64,000 nucleotides of DNA from Leptospira limi (GTDB lineage Bacteria; Spirochaetota; Leptospiria; Leptospirales; Leptospiraceae). Numbering within the stretch: position 1 is the stretch's first letter; the number at the start of each line of letters is the position of its first letter. The stretch covers positions 2,828,477 through 2,892,476 of the forward strand of contig NZ_JAMQPV010000001.1 in the NCBI RefSeq assembly GCF_026151395.1, written 5' to 3'. Of the stretch, positions 27,789 through 38,280 are shown piece by piece. The notes beneath the pieces were generated by a model. That model was not told the DNA's origin, made no database searches, and saw only the letters and a program-made list of their open reading frames with translations. The translations under genes and the position numbers were made by a program.

Positions 27789-29645
27789 TTACATTCGTTC
27801 CATTTCACTCCAAGAATCCAAATCCAATTCGTCTTCTTTTCCTAAATCAACAAACATCAATCGTTCTAATTCTGAATTCCTTTGTTTGGCAAGGCTAATG
27901 TACTGGACTCGGTCTTTGCGTAAGTCAAATAGTTCATGGAAGGTTTCATCATCATGTGCTAAGAATAAATTTTTAGCACGTTCCGCTGCATAGGATCTCG
28001 TTCCCAGTAATTTTAAAACATCTCCTCCCAGTTTCACAGCGGTTTCTCTGGTTTCGCGGTAAATGAAGGAAAGTCCCATTTCTTTTAAGTCATATGCTTC
28101 TTCTCGATCGCCGGCTCTGGCAACAATTTGTAAATTTGGATAATGGTGTTTTACATTACGAATGAGTTCGTGTTGTTTTTCAGGATGGTCAAGGGCAGCA
28201 ATTAAAACTTTTGCATGTTCTAAACCAGCACTCTCCAATAGTTCAATGCGTGTTGCATCTCCAAAAAAAACCTTAAATCCAAATCGTCCAAGCATCTCCA
28301 CTCGATCCGCATCATAATCTAAAATTGTAATTCCAATCCCATTTGATCGTAAAAATCTACCAACCATATTTCCAAAACGACCAAATCCACATATGATGAC
28401 TGGATTTTCTTCTTTTTCTAAGGTTTGGTTTGTTTGTTTCTTTGGTGCCTTCGATTGTAAGGCTTCAAAAATTGTTTTCTCATATAACAATAATAATATG
28501 GGTGTAAATGCCATACTGAGAGCCACACAAGCAACAAGGATGACAATTGTGTCCTTATCAAAAATTCCCAATCCTTCGGAATAACCAAATAAAACGAATG
28601 AAAATTCTCCTACTTGTGATAATGCCAAAGCCATGTATAAATTTTGGTCCAAGGGAAGTTTAAACAAAAAACCAAGTAGGAGTAAGACGAGAGCTTTTAG
28701 AAAGATAATACCAACAACAATGCCAACAATTTTCATCGGGTGTTGGAAAACGACAGGGAGTTCCATGGAAGCACCCACACTTAAAAAAAACAAACCAAGT
28801 AACAAACCTTTAAAAGGTTCTATATTACTTTCTAATTCATGACGAAATTCGCTACTCGCAAGCACAACTCCCGCAAGGAATGTTCCAAGTGCTGCAGAAA
28901 CCCCCACAGAAGTCATGAGGACTGAGATGGCAATCACAAGTAACAAACTTGCACCTGTAAAAATCTCACGGCTTCCAGACTTGGCGATCAATCGGAAAAT
29001 AGGACTTAAGATATACCTACCGATTAAGATAATCCCAATTACCACAAAAAGGACAACGAGTGTTTTTTGGTAACCAGGTAAATGGTCTACAAGAGAATGT
29101 CCATGGTCGTTTGTGATCACATCTCCTTCACTTAACATTGGGAAGATGGCAAGAATCGGAATCACTGCCATATCTTGGAAAAGAAGGATCGAAAACGAAG
29201 CTTGCCCTGAGATGGATTTCATCAATCCTTTCTCTTTTAATGTTTGTAAAACAATCGCTGTAGAAGAGAGAGATAAGATGAATCCGAGCGCAATTGAGGA
29301 TTTCCAAGAAAATTGAAAACCTATGGAAAATAAAAATACAAAAACAGTAGTCAATACTAACTGAAGACCACCTAAGCCGAGTAACCAGAACTTTAACCTC
29401 CATAAAAGGTTTAGTTCCAATTCTAAACCAATTGCAAATAACATCATCACAACACCAAATTCTGCAAAATGCAAAAGGTCTTTTCCTTCCGTTCCCACAA
29501 AACCAAAAACAAATGGCCCGATGACAATACCTGCAACCAAATAACCAAGGACTGAACCAAGTCCCAATCGATTGGCAATGGGAACCATAATGATGGCACT
29601 TGTAAGATAAATGATTGCTTGAATGAAAAAATTGACCTCACCCAT
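27789..29645 (-). CDS. Kef-type monovalent cation/H+ antiporter with RCK domain
   Basis: The 618-residue protein has a CPA2 antiporter domain of about 12 membrane helices (residues 1-385). It starts with FIQAIIYLTSAIIMVPIANR and includes GYLVAGIVIGPFVFGF and FFLSVGASMEL. A cytoplasmic RCK/TrkA-N nucleotide-binding domain follows at about 405-520 (VIICGFGRFGNMVGRFLRSN, then FGDATRIELLESAGLEHAKV). This layout matches KefB/KefC, which export K+ in exchange for protons during electrophile stress. The upstream gene encodes a flavodoxin-like partner, which supports the Kef assignment. Confidence 0.9.
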   Translation of the reverse strand: MGEVNFFIQAIIYLTSAIIMVPIANRLGLGSVLGYLVAGIVIGPFVFGFVGTEGKDLLHFAEFGVVMMLFAIGLELELNLLWRLKFWLLGLGGLQLVLTTVFVFLFSIGFQFSWKSSIALGFILSLSSTAIVLQTLKEKGLMKSISGQASFSILLFQDMAVIPILAIFPMLSEGDVITNDHGHSLVDHLPGYQKTLVVLFVVIGIILIGRYILSPIFRLIAKSGSREIFTGASLLLVIAISVLMTSVGVSAALGTFLAGVVLASSEFRHELESNIEPFKGLLLGLFFLSVGASMELPVVFQHPMKIVGIVVGIIFLKALVLLLLGFLFKLPLDQNLYMALALSQVGEFSFVLFGYSEGLGIFDKDTIVILVACVALSMAFTPILLLLYEKTIFEALQSKAPKKQTNQTLEKEENPVIICGFGRFGNMVGRFLRSNGIGITILDYDADRVEMLGRFGFKVFFGDATRIELLESAGLEHAKVLIAALDHPEKQHELIRNVKHHYPNLQIVARAGDREEAYDLKEMGLSFIYRETRETAVKLGGDVLKLLGTRSYAAERAKNLFLAHDDETFHELFDLRKDRVQYISLAKQRNSELERLMFVDLGKEDELDLDSWSEMERM

Positions 29646-30180
29646 GTTTTGCCTCTAAGAATGAAAGAATGAAATTTCGATAACGAAGGGATTCTTTTTG
29701 GAAATCTCCTTCTTTTAATTGGAATGTCCCTTGGACTAAAAAAGGAGGTTGGTAATCCATCTTACAAAGCTCTGCTGTCCTTCGAAAAGGTAAAAGAAAA
29801 TCCTCAATACGATGTTTATGAAAGCCGTCTTCCTTATATGCCATTTCGGATCCACCTGTGGTAATGGTTTGGATCCATTTTTTACCATTTAATGAATTTC
29901 CATTTTTACCATAGGCCCAACCATCTTCCAAAACAAAATCGAACCATTGTTTCATCAGTGGCGGGCAACTGTACCAATAAAAAGGATGTTGGAAGAGGAT
30001 TACATCATGTTCCAAAAGAATCTTTTGCTCTAACTTGACATCAATCGTAAAATTAGGATAAATTTCATATAAGTCTCGTAAGGTGATATGATCTGAGATG
30101 GGTATGGAATCTAATAACATTTGATTTGCTTTCGATTTTTCCAAAAATGGATGGAACAACTGGATCAATATTTTTGGCAT
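29638..30180 (-). CDS. KefF/KefG-like flavodoxin-fold oxidoreductase
   Basis: This protein resembles NAD(P)H-quinone-reductase-fold ancillary subunits of Kef antiporters. Visible blocks are HDVILFQHPFYWYSCPPLMK, KQWFDFVLEDGWAYGKNG and the TTGGSEMAYKEDG loop that binds flavin phosphate. The 180-residue length fits KefF/KefG. The end overlaps the Kef-type gene by eight bases, which indicates joint translation and a physical or regulatory partnership. Quinone reduction is inferred. Confidence 0.87.
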   Translation of the reverse strand: MPKILIQLFHPFLEKSKANQMLLDSIPISDHITLRDLYEIYPNFTIDVKLEQKILLEHDVILFQHPFYWYSCPPLMKQWFDFVLEDGWAYGKNGNSLNGKKWIQTITTGGSEMAYKEDGFHKHRIEDFLLPFRRTAELCKMDYQPPFLVQGTFQLKEGDFQKESLRYRNFILSFLEAKHG

Positions 30181-30237
30181 TTGGATTAAGTCATCAAATC
30201 AGAAGTTTGGTTGCAAACATTAAAAATATGATTTCAA

Positions 30238-31878
30238 TTGACCAATTCCAAAAAAATACTAAATTCGTCTGTAGTGGGAAATTTATTTCTAATTCTCTTT
30301 TTTTCTACCTTTGTATCAGAAGACTTAACCTGTATCAGCTCTGGTTTACTTGCGAAAGAAGGGAAACTTCTATTATTACCTGCAATCCTTGTGACTGGAC
30401 TTGGAATCTTCGTAGGTGATTTACTGCTTTATTTTGTGGGATTCTTTTTTGGATCGTATTTAAAATTATGGAAACCAATGAAGAACTGGGAATCCAAAAT
30501 TAGTTCCCAAACTCTTTACAAACATTGGCAATCAAAGTTTAGTCTTTCGGTGATGATTTCTCGTTTTTTACCGGGCACTAGGTTACCCCTCTACCTCATG
30601 AGTGGGTATTTTAAAATGCCATTTCTCGTTTTTGTATGGAGCAGTTTTTTAGCTGTTTTGATTTGGACCACTCTATTCGTATCCTTGGTATTTTATTATG
30701 GAAAGTGGATCAGTGAATATTATTTCAACCAATCCAATTTGTGGACAAGTATTGGAATTGGACTAAGTTTTTACGGGTTCTATCTTCTTTTCCAAACCAT
30801 TCTCATTCCCGAAAAGAGAAAAAGGGTTACACTGCAATGGACCAAGTTATCCCAAATGGAATTTTGGCCAAGTACAATCTTTTATCTTCCACTCATACCT
30901 TATCTCTTCTATTTGTCCATTCGGTATAGAGGAATACGATATCTCACAGCAACAAATCCAGGAATCATCGCCTCAGGGATCGCTGGTGAATCGAAATATG
31001 ATATCTTAAACCTCATTCCAAACAAATACATAGCCAAATCTTGTTTGGTTTCGTCTGGCACACAAGAACCAGAAACATTGATCAAACAGTGGCTCACCAA
31101 AAACAAAATTAAGTTTCCAATCATCGCAAAACCAGACAAAGGTGAAAGAGGCTTTTTGGTACAAAAAATCCATACTATGAGTGAACTCACAAACGTTTTA
31201 CAAACATATCCTATCGATTGGTTATTACAAGAATGGATAGAAGGACCATTTGAAGTGGGTATCTTTTACTGCAGGTATCCCAATGAATCGCAGGGAGTGA
31301 TTTTTTCTGTGACTGACAAAGTGTTTCCTGAAATCATCGGAGATGGAATTTCAACCTTAGAATCATTGATTGAAACTCATCCTAGATTCCGTTTCCAAAT
31401 GGAAACTCATAAAAAACACAATCTTGGAAAATTACAGCAAATCATACCACTTGGAGAAAAACGAAGGATAGGTTCCATAGGAAACCATATCCAAGGTTGT
31501 ATGTTCCAGGACGGAGGTTATCTCCTCACAAATAAACTAGAAACAGAATTGATCAAAATAGGAGACAATACCAAAGGATTCTATTTCGGAAGGTTTGATA
31601 TACGGTTCCAAGATGTAAAAAAATTCCAAGAAGGAAATGGATTTAAAATCATCGAACTGAATGGAGTGACAAGTGAATCTACCAATCTATATGATCCCAA
31701 GTTTTCGATCAGACAAAGTTATTCCATTTTATGGAAACAATGGAAATTCATCTTTGAAATTGGGTACCAAAACTACCAAAGAGGAATTCATTTATACCCA
31801 TATGGGAAATTGGTTCAATTGATTCGACAACACAACCAATACCGAAAAAAATTCAGTCGATTGGAAATAAGTCCCTAA
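30238..31878 (+). CDS. DedA/VTT membrane domain fused to ATP-grasp domain
   Basis: The 546-residue protein joins two domains. The N-terminal part (about residues 15-195) is a DedA/SNARE-associated (VTT) membrane domain with the conserved block MISRFLPGTRLPLYLMSGYF. The C-terminal part (about 230-480) looks like an ATP-grasp ligase: FPIIAKPDKGERGFLVQKI (ATP-binding lysine), WLLQEWIEGPFEVGIFYCR, and the metal site FKIIELNGVTSESTNLYD. It may ligate or modify a substrate handled by the lipid-related membrane domain. The TTG start at 30238 has no clear ribosome-binding site and is uncertain. The end overlaps the convergent DoxX-like gene by 26 bases. Confidence 0.82.
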   Translation: MTNSKKILNSSVVGNLFLILFFSTFVSEDLTCISSGLLAKEGKLLLLPAILVTGLGIFVGDLLLYFVGFFFGSYLKLWKPMKNWESKISSQTLYKHWQSKFSLSVMISRFLPGTRLPLYLMSGYFKMPFLVFVWSSFLAVLIWTTLFVSLVFYYGKWISEYYFNQSNLWTSIGIGLSFYGFYLLFQTILIPEKRKRVTLQWTKLSQMEFWPSTIFYLPLIPYLFYLSIRYRGIRYLTATNPGIIASGIAGESKYDILNLIPNKYIAKSCLVSSGTQEPETLIKQWLTKNKIKFPIIAKPDKGERGFLVQKIHTMSELTNVLQTYPIDWLLQEWIEGPFEVGIFYCRYPNESQGVIFSVTDKVFPEIIGDGISTLESLIETHPRFRFQMETHKKHNLGKLQQIIPLGEKRRIGSIGNHIQGCMFQDGGYLLTNKLETELIKIGDNTKGFYFGRFDIRFQDVKKFQEGNGFKIIELNGVTSESTNLYDPKFSIRQSYSILWKQWKFIFEIGYQNYQRGIHLYPYGKLVQLIRQHNQYRKKFSRLEISP

Positions 31879-32260
31879 GATAAGGAATTTTTTTTCTCTC
31901 ATAATACACAACATACAGAGACAATAGGAATACCAAAAGGGCCAAAATAAAGAGTAATCCACCATCATTTTGGACAACAATGCCCAAAAACACTAAATGA
32001 GATAAAATTGCACCGAACATCAGGTTTGATGCCAATAGAGCACCTAACCAAACCAAACGTGGGAACAATAGGAGGATAATACAAATGGTTTCTAAAATCC
32101 CCAAACCAATTCTCCCCCACGGTTCCATCGCAAGAACGGTAAAGATGTATTTAGATTCTTCTGAACCAGTAAATTTAAAGTATAAAGTTTGCCCGATGAT
32201 CAGAACAATCAATGTTCTAGCGATATAAAAACTATAAGGATGGAATAGGATTAATTTCAT
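31853..32260 (-). CDS. DoxX-like small membrane protein
   Basis: The 135-residue protein has four hydrophobic helices with the spacing of DoxX-family proteins: residues 8-28, 45-65 (RIGLGILETICIILLLFPRL), 70-95 and 100-120. Family roles are varied and mostly undefined. It overlaps the hydrolase gene upstream by four bases and the convergent DedA fusion gene by 26 bases. Confidence 0.7.
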   Translation of the reverse strand: MKLILFHPYSFYIARTLIVLIIGQTLYFKFTGSEESKYIFTVLAMEPWGRIGLGILETICIILLLFPRLVWLGALLASNLMFGAILSHLVFLGIVVQNDGGLLFILALLVFLLSLYVVYYERKKIPYLRDLFPID

Positions 32261-33129
32261 ATGGAGACCTCTTTGAATACAATTGATTTGATTTCAGAAA
32301 ACCTTGTCCAAGGGATAAAATGACTCCCTCCCGAAAGAAGATACACTTTCGATTCACCTTTGTATGATTCATGATTTAAATAATTTGTGTGTTCCCAAGG
32401 GACAAGCCCATCCGAATCACCGTGTACCATGACAACCGGAAACCGAGATTGTTTCAATTCAAATCCCAAATCGATTAAGTCTTGTTTTAATTGAAACATT
32501 TCTTCGTTACTTCGTACCCAAGACTTGGGCAAAATCCATTCAATCATAACACTCTTAGCAATGTGGTTATAAAATCTAAGTTCTTCATATTTGGGATCCA
32601 TTGGTGCCGAGAGTAAAAAAACCTTTCCATTCTTCTTCAAGTTTTCACTTAGTAAGTGGAAGGACTTCATAGAAACGGGTCCTCCATAGGAATGTCCAAC
32701 AATGATAATGGAAGTCACTGAAAGTTTTTGGTTCTCTATAAAGGATTGGATCATTTCCGAAATTCCTTTGCCTTGGGCATTCACACTGGGAATAAATTTC
32801 TCTTGTTCTGATAAACCAAATCCAAGCCGATCAGGAGACAACATACAAAAATGAGTTTGGAAATCCTTATCTTTTAAATACGGCAAAAAATCGGAACCAT
32901 TCCCTGGAGACCCATGAACAAAGACCATTAATTTTGACTTCGATCGGCAATCATTCGTTAACGTGAATATGTTTCCTTCTTTCGTTTGAATTGTAAATTT
33001 CTCGATCTTCTCCTTTCCTTCTAGATGCGGAACACATTGGAGAAACATTACCTGGATCCAAATTACCATTTGGATCCATTTTTTAGTACCCACCAGGAGC
33101 AAATGGATTCGGTTATGATTCAACTTCAT
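32257..33129 (-). CDS. Alpha/beta hydrolase
   Basis: The catalytic triad is visible: the nucleophile serine in IIVGHSYGGPVSM, the acid in VMVHGDSDGLVP and the histidine in SGGSHFIPW. The oxyanion loop is MVFVHGSPGNGSDF. The N-terminus carries a hydrophobic stretch (MVIWIQVMFLQC) that suggests export or a lipoprotein signal. I chose ATG 33129, which overlaps the cyclase end by 17 bases; ATG 33069 would begin right at the hydrophobic stretch and is possible. The frame runs open to 33207. Substrate unknown. Confidence 0.82.
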   Translation of the reverse strand: MKLNHNRIHLLLVGTKKWIQMVIWIQVMFLQCVPHLEGKEKIEKFTIQTKEGNIFTLTNDCRSKSKLMVFVHGSPGNGSDFLPYLKDKDFQTHFCMLSPDRLGFGLSEQEKFIPSVNAQGKGISEMIQSFIENQKLSVTSIIIVGHSYGGPVSMKSFHLLSENLKKNGKVFLLSAPMDPKYEELRFYNHIAKSVMIEWILPKSWVRSNEEMFQLKQDLIDLGFELKQSRFPVVMVHGDSDGLVPWEHTNYLNHESYKGESKVYLLSGGSHFIPWTRFSEIKSIVFKEVSI

Positions 33130-34405
33130 TTGTATAAAACAAAGCACCGGTTTTATAAAGTCTTTGGAATAATTCGTTGGGTAGTTTGGAGTCGATGGGA
33201 CTTGCATATTCAGGTAAAAAACCCTTCACCAAATACATTTCAATGTCAGCTTTGTTTTTAATTGAAACAAATCCTCTTGGTTCACATTCGAAGATTTTTT
33301 GAACTTCTTCATACACGGAACGCGAAATATTCACTTCGGCAACAACACCACTACTCTCAAGCCTACTTGCGGTATTCACTGTATCACCCCAAACATCATA
33401 GGCAAATTTATCACTTCCCACAACACCCGCAACAAGTGGTCCGATATGAATTCCCAATCGGATTTCCCAAAATGCTCTACCATGTAATTGATGGATTTCT
33501 TTTTGTTCAGCCATATATGACTGGAATCCCAAGCCACATAACACTGCATCTACGGCATTGGTAGAATTTTCCTTTGGAATTCCCCCAACTGCCATATAGG
33601 CATCACCTATGGTTTTGATTTTTTCCATTCGATTTTCTTTACAAATTCGATCAAAGGCACGAAAGATTTGATCGAGTTCGTGGACTAAAACTTCAGCATT
33701 CATTGTTTCTGCAATTTTGGTAAACCCAACCATATCACAAAATAAGACAGAAGATTTCTCATATCGTTTTGGTACCACTCTTGCTTCTCTTTTTAATTCA
33801 TCGGCAATGGGTTCGGGAAGGATATTGAGGAGCAAAGCTTCAGATTTTTTTCTTTCTATATTCAAATTACGACTTAGGATAAAAATTAAAATCCCTGTCA
33901 GGATTTGTACGAATAAATAATTTCCACCAGCATCCATGTAACGATCCATTTCAGTGGCATACCCTGTGACCCAATCTTTGTGAAAGTATTCCACTATATA
34001 AAGAGAAGCAGAGACACCAATATAAATGGAATAAACAATCCATATATTATGATTCCGAATGAGGATCAGTGCAATCACAAGCGAAGGAATCAAATAATAA
34101 TGATTTCCACCAATAGAACCTCCATTAAAAAACCACATTGATGCAAGATAAAATAAAATCGTTAAGTTAAAAGGCCAATACAATATGAAGTAGATACTTT
34201 TGACTCGGCTTAAGTAGTACATGACAAGCATGAGAAACCCAGAACCTACATTCAAACAGATGAGAACCAAATAATTCTCTAAATACAAAACACCAAAAAC
34301 TCCCAGTAAATTTAATACTCCATTTATGAGGGATACTGTATTAAATAGTCGATGTTCGAGTGAATGTTTTTTGGGGTCTCCGAGTAAGAGGTATATCAAT
34401 TTCAT
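33113..34405 (-). CDS. Class III adenylate/guanylate cyclase with membrane domain
   Basis: The enzyme would make cAMP or cGMP from ATP or GTP. The N-terminal half (to about residue 185) has six hydrophobic helices forming a membrane sensor domain. The C-terminal cyclase domain shows both metal-binding aspartates (VLFCDMVGFTKIAE and IKTIGDAYMAVGG) and the transition-state block AYDVWGDTVNTASRLES. The base-specificity residues were not resolved, so cAMP and cGMP cannot be told apart here. Spirochaetes, including Leptospira, carry many such cyclases. Confidence 0.93.
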   Translation of the reverse strand: MKLIYLLLGDPKKHSLEHRLFNTVSLINGVLNLLGVFGVLYLENYLVLICLNVGSGFLMLVMYYLSRVKSIYFILYWPFNLTILFYLASMWFFNGGSIGGNHYYLIPSLVIALILIRNHNIWIVYSIYIGVSASLYIVEYFHKDWVTGYATEMDRYMDAGGNYLFVQILTGILIFILSRNLNIERKKSEALLLNILPEPIADELKREARVVPKRYEKSSVLFCDMVGFTKIAETMNAEVLVHELDQIFRAFDRICKENRMEKIKTIGDAYMAVGGIPKENSTNAVDAVLCGLGFQSYMAEQKEIHQLHGRAFWEIRLGIHIGPLVAGVVGSDKFAYDVWGDTVNTASRLESSGVVAEVNISRSVYEEVQKIFECEPRGFVSIKNKADIEMYLVKGFLPEYASPIDSKLPNELFQRLYKTGALFYTNEVES

Positions 34406-34479
34406 TGTAATTGATCAGTATCACCTTAAAAACCAAACGAATTCAACCTTTTTTCAAAATGATTCTTTTTGATTTTTAA

Positions 34480-35144
34480 GATTTCCAACGATTTATACCG
34501 TCCCTCCTCTTAAACGATTTCATCAACAATGGTACCATTCAAGATTCGACAACTATTACATCTCCCTTTGGGACTACCGATCCAACTGATTCAGTGGTGT
34601 TTGACCAAAATAGCCTAACAACCTATGCGGTTTATATTAGGAATTCAAACTTAACAACAGGACTCTATTCCAGTACGAATGGAACCACTTACTCTCTATT
34701 AGGTGTCTTGATCAACAATGCCAATACAAATATTTTTGTAGCTTTTACAGGTCGATTCCAATTGTCGCATTAAAATTCACTAGACAATGGATTAAATTGG
34801 AATTCAACTGTATTGATCCAAGGTTATTGTATGGTGAAATACAATAGCACAAGTGCGTATATAATGGGAGATGGTCTTGTCGATAGAACCACTGATTCTG
34901 GAGTTTGCACTAATACACTCATCACTACCCCCGCATATCCTTCACGAACGTCCTGGCCCTGTCTATATGCAAATGGAAAAGTCTATTTACTCCATGGGAA
35001 AAATGGACTTGTTCCAATCCAAATATCAGTTTTAATTCTGGATTCAATCCCATCGCCAATCGGGCAGTTTTGATCGGTAAAAGACTTTTTGTCTTTGGAC
35101 AACCAAACAATATTTATACGGATTTAGAATTACAATCTAAGTAG
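34480..35144 (+). pseudogene. Decayed gene for a repeat-type surface protein
   Basis: One reading frame is open from 34480 without a start codon, reads NNGTIQDSTTITSPFGTT and so on, and stops at TAA 34771-34773. It then continues in the same frame after the stop with 'SLDNGLNWNST', a pattern seen in BNR/sialidase-like repeats. Near 35000-35010 the coding signal shifts frame and runs to TAG at 35142-35144 (ends NIYTDLELQSK). A missing 5' end, one in-frame stop and one frameshift together mark a decayed gene. The parent was probably an exported or lipid-anchored surface protein. The stretch 34406-35183 holds nothing else I can identify. Confidence 0.72.
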
Positions 35145-35183
35145 ATTCATCCCAATCATGATTCTCATGATAAGGGAAACAAT

Positions 35184-35221
35184 AAAAAAGCCCCTCCTCA
35201 AAGTTTCCTTCGAGAAGAGGC
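35184..35221 (-). terminator. Terminator downstream of flaB
   Basis: On the minus strand a 14-bp stem (starting GCCTCTTCTCGAAG, with three G-T pairs) is capped by GAAA and followed by TTTTTT. It lies 33 bases after the stop of the downstream flaB gene and should end the flagellin transcript. Confidence 0.9.
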
Positions 35222-35254
35222 AACCGTCTTAAGGCAACTCTTGCCTTCTACAAC

Positions 35255-36103
35255 TTAAGCGTTATTCAAAAGTCGTAGTACAGAATTTGGTCTGAGGCTG
35301 GCTTGCGCTAGCATTGCCGTACCGCTTTGCACGAGAATTTGTTTCGTCGTGAGCGCTACCATTTCCTCAGCCATATCTGCGTCCCTAATCCTTGATTCGG
35401 ATGCTTGCATATTTTCGTATGCACCCATGAGGCCTTTTGCAGTACTTTCGAGCCTATTTTGATAAGCTCCCATATCTGCTCTCTGCTTCATGATCTTGTT
35501 CAAGGCGAAGTCCGCTTTTGCAATCGCTTCGTCTGCTTTTCCAGGTGTAGAGAGTGCAATTTTAATTGCCCCTTCTGACATCTTAAGAGCTTTCGAAGTC
35601 ATAGTTCCAATGTAGAAACGCTCTCTTTGCCTTGCGTTTGCTCCCATGTGAAACCACATCGATGCTTTCGTTGACTTTCGAGCGAAGTCTCCTTCAAACA
35701 GTTTCATTTTGTTGAACTCTGCTTGCGAAGCGATTCGATCGATCTCATCCACCAGCGCAGATACTTCTACCTGCACGAGTTGCCTGTCCTCAGGTGTGTA
35801 GATTCCGTTCGAAGTCTGGATCGCTAAGGTCCGGATTCGTTGGATGATTTCAGCCGACTGGTCAAGGTAACCCTCTGCAGTCTGGATGAAACTAAGTCCA
35901 TCTTCCGTATTCCTTTCCGCCTGACGTAAACCACGAATTTGTGTTCGTAGTTTTTCCGAAACAGCAAGACCAGAAGCATCATCACCGGCAAGGTTAATCC
36001 TTTGCCCAGTGGAGAGGTTCCTCATGGTCTTATCTACATCCCATTGTGTAAACTTGAGAGCACGATGTGATTGTATCGCACTCATGTTGTGATTGATAAT
36101 CAT
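35255..36103 (-). CDS. flaB: Periplasmic flagellar core protein FlaB (second copy)
   Basis: FlaB proteins form the core of the periplasmic flagellar filament. The 282-residue protein has the conserved flagellin N-terminus ([18 protein letters not shown], then [20 protein letters not shown]) and C-terminus ([30 protein letters not shown]). A short variable centre lies between, as in other FlaB proteins. AAAGGAG sits at good spacing before the ATG. It lies 174 bases downstream of the first flaB gene and ends at a strong terminator. Leptospira have several flaB paralogues; which numbered copy this is cannot be told from sequence alone. Confidence 0.96.
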   Translation of the reverse strand: MIINHNMSAIQSHRALKFTQWDVDKTMRNLSTGQRINLAGDDASGLAVSEKLRTQIRGLRQAERNTEDGLSFIQTAEGYLDQSAEIIQRIRTLAIQTSNGIYTPEDRQLVQVEVSALVDEIDRIASQAEFNKMKLFEGDFARKSTKASMWFHMGANARQRERFYIGTMTSKALKMSEGAIKIALSTPGKADEAIAKADFALNKIMKQRADMGAYQNRLESTAKGLMGAYENMQASESRIRDADMAEEMVALTTKQILVQSGTAMLAQASLRPNSVLRLLNNA

Positions 36104-36155
36104 TGGCCTACACTCCTTTGTGTATAACCAAGAACGGTATGTCTTTCGTTCTTAG

Positions 36156-36174
36156 CCGGACAATCCCTGTCCGG
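36156..36174. other. Hairpin between the two flaB genes
   Basis: A perfect 7-bp inverted repeat (CCGGACA and TGTCCGG, 5-base loop) lies about 50 bases before the second flaB start. There is no T tract. It may influence mRNA stability or processing of a two-gene flagellin transcript. Confidence 0.4.
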
Positions 36175-36262
36175 TGTCAAGGATGAGCTTTCATTTTGCC
36201 ACCTGGCAGGGGAAAGCCGGCTGATTATCTAATTACAACTCTTCAGTTACACTAACCACCCT

Positions 36263-37210
<948 letters not shown>

Positions 37211-37236
37211 CTAAAATCTCTATTTATTCCCTTAGT

Positions 37237-37263
37237 ATGTCGGTGCTTGGATAGAAGAAATTA
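37237..37263 (-). promoter_or_regulatory. Possible FliA-type promoter for flaB
   Basis: On the minus strand, TAAT and ACCGACAT lie 15 bases apart, close to the flagellar sigma-28 consensus (TAAA and GCCGATAA). The element sits about 115 bases before the first flaB start. The match is partial and no computed score supports it. The wider interval 37124-37452 has no gene. Confidence 0.35.
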
Positions 37264-37390
37264 ATTCGAAGAAATTGAGTAGTTTTCGGAGATTTTTGGG
37301 GTTAATTGCCTGTTTCTGGCAATTTTTGGCTACTTTAGCGTTTTATTTTTTTTAAAAAAAATTCTATTTTTCCCGATACGATCATCGGTA

Positions 37391-37431
37391 TTTCTCCATT
37401 TTCCATGAGCAAATTTTGAAAAATGGAGAAA
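37391..37431 (-). terminator. Stem-loop downstream of the 37453-38280 gene
   Basis: A 12-bp inverted repeat (TTTCTCCATTTT and AAAATGGAGAAA, 17-base loop) lies about 20 bases after the minus-strand gene ending at 37453. A T-rich run is found further along the minus strand rather than directly at the stem, so the terminator call is tentative. Confidence 0.4.
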
Positions 37432-37452
37432 ATCCAGAGGGAAAGCCCTAAA

Positions 37453-38280
37453 TTAACGAGTGGCGAGAGGAGAAATGGTTTCCCATTGGTATACGGGATT
37501 GGAATTTCCTGAAAATTTATGTTCGATGGTTTTGACTTCTTTGAAGTTTTCAAAAAGACTTGCATTTAACGCACGTAAGGTTTGATCCATTGCTTGGATC
37601 CTTCGTTTGTTTAATACTTCTTCGGATTCTTTGGGACCAGTTTCCATACCACCAGTGTAATAAGTGATGGTGTCAACAGGTGCATTGGAATTTTCTTCGT
37701 CGGCATCGGCCGAATCATCTTCTGATTTGGTACGTGGTAATCGGTATTTTTCCATGATGGACTCTAAACGATTTGTATTCCAATCAATTACCAATTTTTG
37801 ATTTTGATCAAGAAACCAAGATTGTTTGATCGCAAACCGAATGTCCAAAAGTTTTTTAGGGGAAAAAAGTTTCCCATCTTTTGCCAATGCTTCCACCGAA
37901 TCAAAATAAGGTGGTGCACCAACCTCACCAACAATTTGGTAAATGAGAGCCGTAGGTTCTTCTTGTTTTAATACCTTTCTGTGAATTGGGATTTGTTCCC
38001 CTTCTCCGTTGGAAATATAGACAATGATGGATTCCCTATGGTCCAAAGAAGGATAGGAATACAATTGGAAGGGAACTAACAGACGGAATGGATTTTGTTC
38101 CGCCAAGATGAAAAAACTAAAAAACAAAAGTAAACTAAACCATGAACCAAATAAAAAAATAAAATCACGAGTGAGTTTGGTTTCGCCTGTTCCAATTTTA
38201 TAAAACCGAATGGAAACGATTTTTAAAAATTCCCAATAGTTCTTAAGTAACTCTTTAATCTTTTGCAGATGCGTATTCAT
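37453..38280 (-). CDS. Membrane-anchored protein, possible GerMN-like domain
   Basis: The 275-residue protein has a membrane helix at about residues 40-60 (FLFGSWFSLLLFFSFFIL). It is followed by a beta-rich extracytoplasmic region with SIIVYISNGEGEQIPIHRKV, which is reminiscent of GerMN domains, and then an acidic linker (SEDDSADADEENS) and a C-terminal helix. The gene overlaps the amidase gene by 26 bases. Coupling with a peptidoglycan amidase suggests a cell-wall role. The GerMN assignment is a pattern guess. Confidence 0.65.
   Translation of the reverse strand: MNTHLQKIKELLKNYWEFLKIVSIRFYKIGTGETKLTRDFIFLFGSWFSLLLFFSFFILAEQNPFRLLVPFQLYSYPSLDHRESIIVYISNGEGEQIPIHRKVLKQEEPTALIYQIVGEVGAPPYFDSVEALAKDGKLFSPKKLLDIRFAIKQSWFLDQNQKLVIDWNTNRLESIMEKYRLPRTKSEDDSADADEENSNAPVDTITYYTGGMETGPKESEEVLNKRRIQAMDQTLRALNASLFENFKEVKTIEHKFSGNSNPVYQWETISPLATR

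Noticed and set aside
37305..37328. Small hairpin with T residues on the plus strand
   Set aside because: No plus-strand gene lies upstream of it and the stem is only six bases.
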